From Wukongibacter sp050859025 (GTDB taxonomy: Bacteria > Bacillota > Clostridia > Peptostreptococcales > Caminicellaceae): a DNA stretch of 64,000 nucleotides. Position numbers and translations under genes: made by a program. Below are positions 17,912 through 26,898 of this stretch, piece after piece. The stretch lies in contig NZ_CP138200.1 of the NCBI RefSeq assembly GCF_050859025.1, forward strand, positions 2,728,001-2,792,000, written 5' to 3'. Within the stretch, counting starts at the first letter, position 1, and each line of letters begins with the position of its first letter. The notes under the pieces are model-generated. The model was not told where the DNA came from and did not search any database. It worked only from the letters and a program-made list of their open reading frames with translations.

Positions 17912-18163
17912 ATTTTAAATCTTCCTTTTTAAGAAAATAGTATACAATATTATTATTATCATTTAATGTTCAAATTACTTATTTATTTTTCCTGTACTAT
18001 AAAGACATAGTTAGAGGAAACTGAAAAAGTTTGTTTCTATTACAATACGGTCTTTTAAGCTTTTCAATACAATTTTCCTTTCTAAACTATCAATTATGAC
18101 ATGTATTCCAATAAAATTTATAACTCTTTTAAAATTAAAGATTAAAAATCCATATAAATACCC

Positions 18164-18280
18164 CATGCATTGCATTTCAGCCGGATATTTAGAAAGGAGT
18201 GGGTATTTCCACAAGTAGATTGGGAAAGAAATTCAGGAATAATCCATATGTGTTTCAGGATGGTTCCATTCCAATATAAA
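18164..18280 (+). pseudogene. decayed copy of the 3' end of the AraC regulator gene
   Basis: 117 bp aligns to the last 116 bp of the AraC gene (16464-16579) through its stop, starting ATGCATTGCATTTCAG and ending with the shared CAGGATGGTTC(T/C)ATTCC. It contains substitutions and small indels that break the frame. It directly precedes the Fur box and transporter at 18.4 kb. The pair suggests a past tandem of two regulators or a duplication that bracketed the 16.6-18.1 kb segment. Confidence 0.8.
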
Positions 18281-18307
18281 GGACGTTTTGCTATACTATA
18301 ACCAGTA

Positions 18308-18324
18308 TTGATAATCATTATCAA
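18308..18324 (+). promoter_or_regulatory. Fur box upstream of the iron-chelate transporter
   Basis: TTGATAATCATTATCAA is a perfect 17-bp palindrome that matches the core of the Fur consensus (GATAATGATAATCATTATC). It sits just behind a TATACT-like -10 (about 18291-18296) and 76 bp before the binding-protein start, the right place to repress the operon when iron is plentiful. Confidence 0.85.
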
Positions 18325-18399
18325 ACATGGAAAGTGGTCTTTTTACTAACTTTTTAAAGATAGTCAAGACGGTCTAAAATCTTATTGGAGGAATAGACA

Positions 18400-19356
18400 A
18401 TGAAAAAGATAATAAAACAGATTGCTTTACTAGCACTTTTAGCAGTGTTGTTTGTTGGCTGTGCTGGAATGTCTGTGAAAAATAATGCAAATACGCAAGA
18501 GACAAGGGGCAATAACATGGATACCGCATGGTCGAGGACGATTATAGACGCGGCAGGGAACAGAGTTGTTTTAGATAAACAACCTCAAAGGATAGCTATT
18601 CTTCACTCATTGTATTTGGAGTATTTCTTTGCGTTAGAAACGCCTCCTATTGCATCGGCAGGTGCATCGAGGGGAACTGCGATGAAGGCTCTGGAAGAAT
18701 GGGAGACCCTTAAACCTTATGAGGGAACAGCTAATATTATAGACTTAGGCAGCGCACGAGATTTGAATTTAGAGGCAATTTTAGAAGTAAAGCCTGATGT
18801 AATTGTTACATTTAAAGGTCATGTAGATAAAATTTATGACCAGTTGGTGCAGATTGCTCCTGTAATTCTAATGGACTTTAACGCCTCTTGGCAAGACCAA
18901 ACCCTAGCTTGTGCTGAAATTGTTGGGAAAGAAGCTTATGCAAAAGACTTTATTAAAGAAACTGAATCAATAATTTCTTCATCAAAGGAAAAGTTGAGTA
19001 AATACGACAAAACAATTACACTTTTCAGAACAAAGGGAAAATCTTTTGTTTCACGTGGTAATAAGGATTATTACGATACTTTTGGGATTTCTAAGCCAAA
19101 GGGATATCCTGATAATTATGAAATCTTGTCTCTAGAGGCTGTTGCTGAGATGAATCCTGACTATATCGTTTTTCAGGAATACATCGAAACGGCTAAGGCG
19201 TTTGTAAAATCACAGGAAGCTTTTTCTATATGGAACAATCTGGATGCTGTTAAAAATGGACATGTTTTCTATTTTAATGATTCTCTTAATACATTGGGAC
19301 CGCTTACCATGCGTATTACGGCTGAAGAACTGTTAAGGGTATTTTCTGAACAATAA
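18400..19356 (+). CDS. iron-chelate ABC transporter substrate-binding lipoprotein
   Basis: 318 residues with a lipoprotein signal ending FVGC (Cys about residue 21). The mature part has the FecB/TroA-type fold: RTIIDAAGNRVVLDKQPQRIAIL at its start (given as two halves: RTIIDAAGNRVV and LDKQPQRIAIL) and PDVIVTFKGH. It follows a Fur box and opens a set that contains two permease genes, an ATPase and three nitrogenase-like genes. Siderophore- or heme-iron is the natural ligand. A 231-bp gap holding half of a dispersed repeat separates it from the first permease gene. Confidence 0.88.
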   Translation: MKKIIKQIALLALLAVLFVGCAGMSVKNNANTQETRGNNMDTAWSRTIIDAAGNRVVLDKQPQRIAILHSLYLEYFFALETPPIASAGASRGTAMKALEEWETLKPYEGTANIIDLGSARDLNLEAILEVKPDVIVTFKGHVDKIYDQLVQIAPVILMDFNASWQDQTLACAEIVGKEAYAKDFIKETESIISSSKEKLSKYDKTITLFRTKGKSFVSRGNKDYYDTFGISKPKGYPDNYEILSLEAVAEMNPDYIVFQEYIETAKAFVKSQEAFSIWNNLDAVKNGHVFYFNDSLNTLGPLTMRITAEELLRVFSEQ

Positions 19357-19433
19357 TGAATAAAACTGGGCATAGTCTATTAGATGGTCTGTACCTGGTT
19401 TTTTCTTGCCCAAAACTACCTATTATTGATTAT

Positions 19434-19464
19434 AGGGATTCAAGTAGAGACTTTAATTTATACT
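19434..19464 (+). repeat. half copy of the dispersed palindromic repeat
   Basis: AGGGATTCAAGTAGAGACTT followed by TAATTTATAC matches the left arm of the 96-bp repeat and then ends. It lies between the binding protein and the first permease. Confidence 0.6.
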
Positions 19465-19587
19465 ATTTGAACCCTATATAAAAAGAAATTTCAAAGATAA
19501 TCAAGCAGGAGATCTATGAAAAACTATATTCAAAATTATATGAGCTAGAATTAGGAGTAGAACAATGGAAGGGAGACAAACTATCGA

Positions 19588-20637
19588 ATGAAGAAAACAA
19601 TAGAATCAGAGCAGCTGATTCAGAAAGTACAAAACAAGAAGGAAGACCGTGCTACATTGTGGCTTATCATCATATTTGGATCAGGAGTACTTCTTTTACT
19701 CATGGCGTTTTCCATTACCAAGGGTGCGGCAGAAATACCGCTGTCTTTGGTATGGGATGCCATTTTACACTTTGATAGGGAAAATACGCAGCATTTAATT
19801 GTGGTTGATCTCCGGCTTCCCAGAGTTATTGCAAGTGCTTTAATTGGTGCGGCATTTGCAGTAGCAGGGGCCATTATGCAGGGTACGACGAGAAACCCTA
19901 TGGCCGATTCTGGGCTGTTGGGTCTAAATGCTGGAGCAGGATTTATGCTTTCTATCTGCTTTGCCCTATTCCCTAGCTTATCCTATATGCAGATTATCCT
20001 ATTTTCTTTTTTAGGTGCAGCCCTAGGCGTTGCACTAGTAAACGGTATTGCCTCACTACGGCATGGGAGTATAACTCCAATTCGCTTGGTATTGGCGGGG
20101 GCATCGGTCAGTGCACTGCTGACGGCTCTCAGTCAGGGGTTTGACCTCTACTTCGAAGTGGCTCAGGATATTATGTTCTGGACAGTAGGAGGAGTTACAA
20201 ACTCTAATTGGATGCAAATCAGGATTATGACTCCGCTGATACTCGGTGCACTTTTAGGTGCAATTGCAATTTCTTGATCAATTTCGATATTAAGCCTCGG
20301 CGAAGATACAGCAAAGGGGTTGGGACTTAACGTATTAGTAATCAACGTGCTTAGCTCTCTGATTGTGCTGATATTGGCGGGTACTGCTGTTTCCGTAGTT
20401 GGTGCGGTAGGCTTTGTAGGTCTTATAATTCCACATTTGGCACGTTTTCTGGTGGGTGTGGATTATTGTAGAATTATTCCATCTTCGGTTGTATTGGGTG
20501 CGATTTTAATGGTGGTGGCGGATTTAGGGGCTCGCATGCTTAATCCACCCTTTGAGACACCTATTGGTGCGCTGATTTCCTTGGTTGGAGTTCCCTTCTT
20601 TTTGTATCTTGCTAGAAAGCAAAGGAGGGCACTATAG
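19588..20637 (+). pseudogene. FecCD-type iron-chelate permease, interrupted by in-frame TGA
   Basis: Codons from ATG 19588 encode the N-terminal two thirds (VVDLRLPRVIASALIGAAFAVAGA, cited by ends: VVDLRLPRVI and AAFAVAGA; MQGTTRNPMADSGLLGLNAG). TGA at 20275-20277 stops it, and the same frame goes on at once with SISILSLGEDTAKGLGLN and GFVGLIIPHLAR to the stop at 20637. Homologues have Arg or a similar residue at this position, so CGA to TGA is the simplest change. Unless read through, the transporter lacks this subunit. Membrane character and family markers are otherwise intact. Confidence 0.8.
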
Positions 20638-20639
20638 TG

Positions 20640-21677
20640 ATGAATCAACAACAAAAAAATGAAGCCTACAAAAAAAGAATAATTCTACGTAATGCGGTCA
20701 CAATTTTGGGTTTTACGGCTTTGCTGCTAATTTCCTTAATTATCAGTATGAACACGGGTTATGCTAAACTGTCGCTATTGGATACGCTGCGTACGTTGTT
20801 TGGCGGCGGCACAGATAAAGAAAATCTCATTTTGCTTAAATTCCGTCTACCTCGTATAGTTGTTTCTATACTTATTGGAGCAGGGCTGGCTTTATCAGGC
20901 TGTATAATACAGAGTGTTTCCAAGAACTCGTTGGCAGCTCCCGGTCTTTTGGGAATTAACGCAGGTGCAGGATTTATTGTTATCCTATATGTGATTTTCT
21001 TCGGATATTAATCCTTCCTGTCTGTATTCACTTTGCCATTTCTGGCACTATTTGGCGCGGGGGCCACGGCGGTCGTCATATATGCACTTGCCTATAAGAA
21101 TGGAGAAGGTATTGCTCCTATGCGGCTTATTCTAACTGGTATAGCGGTACAGGCAGGTGTATCAGCACTTACTACTGTACTGGTGGTTAAGTTGGATGAA
21201 ACACAATTTGACTTTATTGCAACTTGGCAGGCTGGTAGCATTTGGGGTAGCAATTGGAAATTCGTGTTAGCTCTTCTGCCGTGGTTATTGATACTAATCC
21301 CATATGTGCTGATAAAATCTCGTGTGATAGATGTGCTAGAGCTTGGAGATGATGTTGCTTATAGTTTGGGTGCTTCGGTGGAACAGGAGCGCCGTAAATT
21401 ACTTGCTGCTTCCGTGGCACTTGCAGCATCCTGTGTGTCTGTTAGCGGAAACATTAGCTTTGTTGGATTAGTGGCACCCCATTTAGCGCGTAGGCTCGTT
21501 GGACCAAAGCATAGTATTCTTTTGCCTACCTGTGCATTAGTGGGAGCAGTCTTGGTTTCTGCAGCTGATACTATAGCACGGATAATTGTACAGCCTTCCG
21601 AGATTCCTACTGGTATTGTGGTGGCAATCATCGGTGCACCATATTTTATTTACCTGCTGACAAAAAGCAGACAATAA
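20640..21677 (+). pseudogene. second FecCD-type permease, interrupted by in-frame TAA
   Basis: Starts at ATG 20640 (or GTG 20637) behind AGGAGGG, overlapping the end of the previous gene. The first 124 codons carry LLKFRLPRIVVSILIGAGLA and an NSLAAPGLLGIN motif. TAA at 21009-21011 follows FFGY, and the same frame continues with SFLSVFTLPFLALFG to a normal C-terminus (SFVGLVAPHLARRLVG) at 21677. The length without the stop is ordinary for the family. CAA to TAA is a possible origin. With the previous gene this makes both permeases of one transporter broken in the same way. Confidence 0.8.
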
Positions 21678-21696
21678 TGAAAGGAGCTAAATATAT

Positions 21697-22485
21697 ATGA
21701 ACAGCATTGCAACAGAGAACTTGGCTATTGCTTACGAGGATAAACTTGTGGTAGACGATTTAGATATGCAGATTCCCAAAGGAAAAATTACAACTATTAT
21801 TGGACCTAATGGATGCGGTAAGTCTACCGTCTTAAAAGCTGTGGGGCGTATACTAAAGCCTGAAGGTGGAATAGTGTACTTAAATGGAGATGATATACGG
21901 AACTTAACGACTAAGGAAGTGGCTCAAAAGATGGCGATTTTACCCCAGTCACCTCAAGCACCAGGAGGACTGACGGTAGGGGAACTGGTGGCCTACGGAC
22001 GTTTTCCCCACCAGCGGGGTTTTGGAAAGCTCGATACAGAGGATAAGAAAATTATTGCATGGGCGTTGGAGGTGACAAAGCTCACAGAATTTGAAACGAC
22101 GGCGGTTGATAACCTATCAGGCGGACAGCGTCAGCGTGTATGGATAGCTATGGCTTTGGCGCAACAGACAGAGCTTATTTTACTTGACGAACCGACGACC
22201 TATCTAGACCTACCTTATCAGCTTGAGGTGCTGGAGTTATTGGACCGTTTAAATCGAGAGCAAAACTGTACAATTGTGATGGTACTACACGACTTGAATC
22301 TTGCCGCAAGATTTGCGGACTATATGGTAGCGATCCGTTGCGGAGACATTATCCAGCACGGAAAACCAGATGAGGTTATGACTGTTGAGGTACTTAGGGA
22401 AACCTTTCATATTGATGCAGTAATTGTAACCGAGCCTCGAACAGGGAGACCCACCTGTGTTTTTTATGACCTTATAAAGAAATGA
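21697..22485 (+). CDS. FecE-type ATP-binding protein
   Basis: 262 residues behind GAAAGGAGC. Walker A GPNGCGKST, Q-loop ILPQSPQ, signature LSGGQRQRVWIAMALA, Walker B LILLDEPTTYLD and switch His in VLHDLNLAARF are all intact. It belongs to the Fur-controlled transporter. Its stop overlaps an alternative upstream start of the NifH-like gene, which shows that the transport and nitrogenase-like genes form one transcription unit. Confidence 0.9.
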   Translation: MNSIATENLAIAYEDKLVVDDLDMQIPKGKITTIIGPNGCGKSTVLKAVGRILKPEGGIVYLNGDDIRNLTTKEVAQKMAILPQSPQAPGGLTVGELVAYGRFPHQRGFGKLDTEDKKIIAWALEVTKLTEFETTAVDNLSGGQRQRVWIAMALAQQTELILLDEPTTYLDLPYQLEVLELLDRLNREQNCTIVMVLHDLNLAARFADYMVAIRCGDIIQHGKPDEVMTVEVLRETFHIDAVIVTEPRTGRPTCVFYDLIKK

Positions 22486-22511
22486 GAGACTACATGAGGA
22501 AGGATGATAAA

Positions 22512-23267
22512 ATGAAAAAAATAGCAATCTATGGTAAAGGTGGTATCGGTAAATCTACTACCGTATCTAATATTTCAGCAGCAATGGTAGCTGCGGGACT
22601 GACTGTGATGCAAATTGGCTGTGATCCAAAAGCTGACTCAACTCGTAATCTGACTGGAGGAAAAAATATTCCCACAGTGCTAGATATTATACGGGAAAAT
22701 GGAGATGCAGAGCTTGAGGATATTGTGATGGAAAGCAGTACTGGGGTACTTTGCGTAGAAGCTGGTGGACCTGTGCCGGGAGTGGGCTGTGCAGGTCGTG
22801 GAATTATTACGGCTTTTGAAAAGCTGGAGGAGCTGGACGCCTATGATATCTACAAGCCGGATGTAGTGCTTTATGATGTGCTGGGCGATGTGGTTTGTGG
22901 TGGCTTTGCCATGCCTATTCGTGGCGGTTACGCCGATGAGGTATGTATTGTTACCTCTGGTGAGATGATGTCCCTCTATGCAGCGACAAATATTTCCTAT
23001 GCGGTCAAGAGCTTTGGCAAGCGGGGATATGCCTCGCTGCGTGGACTGATTTTAAACGGTAAGAATATTGAGGGAGAAAAAGAGTTGGTGGACAAGACGG
23101 CGGTGGAGATTGAAACGTCGGTCATCTATCGCCTACCTCGCCATGCTATTGTACAGCAAGCTGAGGCCCAAGGAAAAACCGTTGTAGAAGCCTTCCCAAA
23201 TTCCGATATGGCGTCATATTACAAGGAGCTTGCAAAGCTGCTGCTAGAGGGAGGAGAATCACTATGA
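22512..23267 (+). CDS. NifH/BchL/CfbC-like ATP-dependent reductase (Fe protein)
   Basis: 251 residues from ATG 22512 (AGGA at 22501-22504). The P-loop GKGGIGKST, switch segment CDPKADSTR, and both cysteines that ligate the inter-subunit [4Fe-4S] cluster (PGVGCAGRGI and DVLGDVVCGGFAMP) are present, so it should be a working ATP-driven electron donor. Its length is shorter than true NifH (about 290), lacking part of the C-terminal extension. Its partners are the two component 1-like proteins that follow, not NifDK with NifB/NifE/NifN. It therefore belongs to the nitrogenase-like (Nfl) group. Placed after an iron-chelate ATPase gene. Confidence 0.92.
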   Translation: MKKIAIYGKGGIGKSTTVSNISAAMVAAGLTVMQIGCDPKADSTRNLTGGKNIPTVLDIIRENGDAELEDIVMESSTGVLCVEAGGPVPGVGCAGRGIITAFEKLEELDAYDIYKPDVVLYDVLGDVVCGGFAMPIRGGYADEVCIVTSGEMMSLYAATNISYAVKSFGKRGYASLRGLILNGKNIEGEKELVDKTAVEIETSVIYRLPRHAIVQQAEAQGKTVVEAFPNSDMASYYKELAKLLLEGGESL

Positions 23268-24565
23268 TTGAGCTGAAACATTTAAAGCCTCTGTCAAAGA
23301 TAAAGTCTAGCACTGGAATTAAATTCCTGACACCTGCGGTTTCGCCTGGTAATCATTGCCCTATGCGAATTGCTTCGGTGATTGTAGATGATATTGAGGG
23401 ACTTTCATCTCTACTTGTTGGGATGGAAGAGTGTACAACCCACTCTCGACTTTTTAATCCTAAGCCTGAAGGGGAGCATGGAGAATTGCACTGGCTATAT
23501 GTACTGGACGACCACGAGGTAGTATTTGGATGTCGAGAAGGGTTGATAGATGCCCTAAGAAAGATGGATAGAGCTGGAGCAAAGGCGATCCTGTTGATTG
23601 TCACCTGCGTACCCGAGTTGATTGGAGAAGATATCGAGGGAATTATTCATGAGGTACAGTCAGAATTGACCGCACGTATTACCTTTGTTATGCTGGGGCA
23701 GTTTAAGAATATAAGTTATCCCCCAGGTTCAAGGAAAACAATAGAGGCGTTGGCGACCCTTATGGAGGAGAAAGAAACAGATTCAAGCTGCATTATTAAC
23801 GTACTGGGACATTCGCCAGAGGAAGATCATATACCCACGCCATTTTTACTGTCTGAGCTTGAGAGGCATGGATTTGTACTACGGTATCTTGCCCCAGGTG
23901 CTTCTCTGAAGGATTTCCAAAGTGGACCAGATGCTGTGTTGAATTTGGTAGTTTCTCCATACACTCACCCACTTGCTGTCAAAATGGAGAAGGAGTTTGG
24001 TGTCCCATATATTGCTCTGCATAATTTGTATGATGTGGAGGACATCGAAAGGGCATATGACGATATTGCTAAATGTCTGGATTTTTATTGGGATAATGAA
24101 TTTGAAGAAGAAAGGAAGGAAGCTCTGACCTTGCAGCTTCAGGCACAAGAAAAGCTCAGGGGTCTTAGGTATGTGTTATCTCTTAGAATAGATGTACCTA
24201 TACCACTTGCTGAATATCTAATCAGGCTTGGTATGGAGCCACTGCTTTTGCATTTGGAGGAATATTACCCAGAGGACAAGGATTATATCCAAAAGATTAT
24301 GTCAAAAGGTTATAATCCTTTGATCTGTCGCATGGTAAATCAAGAAGCAGATTTATCGGTTTTGGAAAAGCTGTCTCCTGATTTATGCTTTGGTTATTTG
24401 TCTTATACAAACAAAACTATTTCTTGCGTACCAGATATGTTTGATTTTTACGGTCAAGTGGGCTATAATCGGACGATCAACCTGTTAAGAAGAGTTTTAA
24501 ATGTTCTGAATGAAATGAATACATCTAAGAAAGGAGATATTAAATATGGGTCTACATCGTTTTAA
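23264..24565 (+). CDS. nitrogenase component 1-like subunit (first)
   Basis: 433 residues, ATGA overlap with the NifH-like gene. Three cysteines sit with P-cluster-like spacing: Cys32 (GNHCPMR), Cys57 (GMEECTTHSR) and Cys115 (IVTCVPELIGEDI), compared with 62/88/154 in NifD. A further Cys90 lies between. No counterpart of the FeMo-cofactor Cys/His ligands is obvious. So it probably holds a plain [4Fe-4S] or P-like cluster and reduces another substrate, as do the enzymes of chlorophyll, F430 and methylthioalkane pathways. It overlaps the next gene by 20 bp. Substrate unknown. Confidence 0.85.
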   Translation: MIELKHLKPLSKIKSSTGIKFLTPAVSPGNHCPMRIASVIVDDIEGLSSLLVGMEECTTHSRLFNPKPEGEHGELHWLYVLDDHEVVFGCREGLIDALRKMDRAGAKAILLIVTCVPELIGEDIEGIIHEVQSELTARITFVMLGQFKNISYPPGSRKTIEALATLMEEKETDSSCIINVLGHSPEEDHIPTPFLLSELERHGFVLRYLAPGASLKDFQSGPDAVLNLVVSPYTHPLAVKMEKEFGVPYIALHNLYDVEDIERAYDDIAKCLDFYWDNEFEEERKEALTLQLQAQEKLRGLRYVLSLRIDVPIPLAEYLIRLGMEPLLLHLEEYYPEDKDYIQKIMSKGYNPLICRMVNQEADLSVLEKLSPDLCFGYLSYTNKTISCVPDMFDFYGQVGYNRTINLLRRVLNVLNEMNTSKKGDIKYGSTSF

Positions 24566-25775
24566 GCCAATTCCTTCTGGACGCATGGGCATTCTTTGGA
24601 CGCTTTCTACAATTCGTGATGCTGCTTTGGTGGAATTTGGCTGCATGGGTCATATGCTCTATAATGGTGTAACGTTGCAACATACTGGTGTACATGATGT
24701 CAGCAAGCTTTATTCTACACATATAGATGAAACAGATATTGCCCTTGGAGGAACAAACAGGCTCAACAAAACCATCGCTAATGTTGTAAAGCGTGATAAA
24801 CCAAGGGTGATTTTTTTACTTCCGTCCTCGATTCCTGAGGTAATTGGTACAGACATTCCTGCAATTTGTGAGGAATTACAGCACGAATATCCAGAAGTTG
24901 ACCTATTGCCCGTTGGTTATGGTGGTTTTGATATTATCCAGCATCGTGGTGTGCAGGAGGCCCTTTTACTGCTTGTCAAAAGCTTACCGATAGATACGGC
25001 AAGAACACCGCAGCCGACCTTTAATATCATTGGCTCATGTGCTGATATGTTCCGCTTTCAGGCTGATGCCAACGAAATTATTCGTATTATGAAGGGTGCT
25101 TTTGGAATGAATCCAGTGTGTGTGATGACCTCGGATACATCCATTGAGGATATTGAAAACATGGGTGGTTCTCATATCAATCTTGTCATACGACGTGAGG
25201 GTGAGCCAGCAGCAAAGCATCTAAAGGAGCGTTTTGCTACACCATACATTGTTGATCGACCCTATGGTATTGACGGAACCATTCGATGGCTTGAGAAAAT
25301 AAAAGAAATGACTGGTTTAACTATTGACGCTGATTTCATTAAAGAAGAGCAGGCAATCTCTCGAAGCCGTCTTGCACCTGTAATGCCACAATTCCGACAC
25401 ATTGTAAGATCACATCCAGAGGAAGCCATATTATCCTTGGGTGGTCATGTGGATGTAGTTAGAGGTATTCTAGCTTTTGGATGTAGAGAGCTTTTTCTCT
25501 CTAAAGGAAGGTGCTGGTGCAACTGTCCTGATATGGGAAGCGAGGACATACCCTATTTTTCGGAAGAGGAATGGTCAAGGGTGATTAAAGAGCATAAAAA
25601 GGGATATCTAATGGCTAGTGGCGAGGCTCTGGAGTGGGCTGGACTTAACAGGGATATGCAAATTTCTAATCCGGATACAAAATGGCGTTTGCATCCATAT
25701 GAGCCACCCTTTGTAGGTTTTCGAGGTGCTGTTCACCTAGCAAATTTATGGATTAATGAAAATATTGAGGACTGA
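24546..25775 (+). CDS. nitrogenase component 1-like subunit (second)
   Basis: 409 residues behind AAAGGAGATATT. It shares the layout of component 1 proteins: EFGCMGHMLY carries Cys33 at the second P-cluster position, but the third position reads PSSIPEVIGTDI, with Ser where Cys is expected, and no first Cys is visible. The C-terminal third has a Cys cluster, KGRCWCNCPDMG. This asymmetry between subunits (three Cys versus one) differs from NifDK. Together with the 23264 product it would form a heterotetramer that receives electrons from the NifH-like protein. A terminator follows. Confidence 0.85.
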   Translation: MGLHRFKPIPSGRMGILWTLSTIRDAALVEFGCMGHMLYNGVTLQHTGVHDVSKLYSTHIDETDIALGGTNRLNKTIANVVKRDKPRVIFLLPSSIPEVIGTDIPAICEELQHEYPEVDLLPVGYGGFDIIQHRGVQEALLLLVKSLPIDTARTPQPTFNIIGSCADMFRFQADANEIIRIMKGAFGMNPVCVMTSDTSIEDIENMGGSHINLVIRREGEPAAKHLKERFATPYIVDRPYGIDGTIRWLEKIKEMTGLTIDADFIKEEQAISRSRLAPVMPQFRHIVRSHPEEAILSLGGHVDVVRGILAFGCRELFLSKGRCWCNCPDMGSEDIPYFSEEEWSRVIKEHKKGYLMASGEALEWAGLNRDMQISNPDTKWRLHPYEPPFVGFRGAVHLANLWINENIED

Positions 25776-25902
25776 CAAGGAAGTTAAATATAATCAATAT
25801 TTATTTTGAACTAACATACGATAAAAAACGACAGGAAGAAGATTATATAAAAGATATATACAGAAAAATAACAAGAATGGTAATTTTAAAAGATAGTTTG
25901 AC

Positions 25903-25933
25903 AGAGAATCTTAGAAGGATTTTCTGTTTTTTT
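25903..25933 (+). terminator. terminator of the nitrogenase-like operon
   Basis: AGAGAATC/GATTTTCT stem with a 7-base loop, then GTTTTTTT. The rest of 25776-26143 is AT-rich with no gene seen. Confidence 0.75.
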
Positions 25934-26143
25934 ATGTAAACCTATCCTTAGAGAAGATGTAGAGGTCTGAAGAAAGAGAAAATAATATACCAAGTAAAAT
26001 TATTTTGGGTTGATTTTTATAATTTTACTATTGTAATTTAAATACTAAAACACAGATGATTGTGAAGTAATAATATAAATTTTTTTATTATATAATTTAG
26101 GTTAATCAAAGGGGAAGAGAAATACATCTCTCCACCTATCGAA

Positions 26144-26599
26144 CTATTTTAAAATTAAACTATATAATAATTCCCCATCAGTAGTTTTACCTGTATCTTG
26201 AAAGTTAAGGCTTTCATAAAGTCTTTTCCCAATTTGATTTTCTGGTTCAAAGGATATAAAAATTTCATTGCAATCTTTAAAGCTTTTCATCTCTTCAATT
26301 ACTTTTCCAAGTGCTATCTTACCATATCCTTTTCCTTGAAATTTATGATCTATCATAATTCTGCATATCTCATAAAAGTTATTTTCATAGCAATATCCAT
26401 ACATTGTAAATCCAACCATAGTATTATCGGCATATATTGCCTTAGTAATCCAGCCCTCTTCAATTTTTGACTGGGCAATAGATAGAGCATTTGAAGCAAC
26501 AAATTCCTCGCAAATAAAATGCTTGCCCTCTTTATTAGTAGTTAGGGAAATACACTCTTCCCAGTTTTTGCTGTCAATATCCTTTAAATATATATTCAT
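26144..26599 (-). CDS. GNAT family N-acetyltransferase
   Basis: 151 residues; the start MNIYLKDID at 26599 is chosen because GGGGGGATAA lies just before it, five codons inside the longest frame. Acetyl-CoA binding motif A is visible as ICRIMIDHKFQGKGYGKIAL, with the usual Q/R-x-x-G-x-G pattern, preceded by a hydrophobic strand. Close in type to diamine/spermidine acetyltransferases (BltD-like), but the substrate cannot be told. Stands alone, on the strand opposite to both neighbours. Confidence 0.85.
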   Translation of the reverse strand: MNIYLKDIDSKNWEECISLTTNKEGKHFICEEFVASNALSIAQSKIEEGWITKAIYADNTMVGFTMYGYCYENNFYEICRIMIDHKFQGKGYGKIALGKVIEEMKSFKDCNEIFISFEPENQIGKRLYESLNFQDTGKTTDGELLYSLILK

Positions 26600-26898
26600 T
26601 TTATCCCCCCACATTTATGACACAATACTTACATTTCAAAATCCAATGTAAATGTGTATCAAATTATAGATTATTTACATGATAATTATAGCATTATTTC
26701 TATATAATGTATATAATTGGACAAATAGCAGCTTTCTCTGTTAAAAATGGTTTGAAGAAACGATGTCAGGTTAGTTTATACAGTAGGTCTATTATAGCTA
26801 ATATTGAAAAATTTGACATACTATAGTTCGGGAGTTAAAATAAGAAAGAAATCAAGTATGTAATATGTTAGATTATTTATAGGAAAGGGGATAAAATA

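Noticed and set aside
20275..21011. Stop codon reassignment or selenocysteine as explanation for the in-frame stops
   Set aside because: Both TGA and TAA are involved, normal genes nearby end with TAA, TAG and TGA, and no Sec/Cys position is expected at these sites in FecCD permeases. Point mutation or sequence error is simpler.
22512..25775. True nitrogenase nifHDK
   Set aside because: The component 1-like proteins lack obvious FeMo-cofactor ligands and part of the P-cluster Cys set, and no nifB/E/N genes are nearby.
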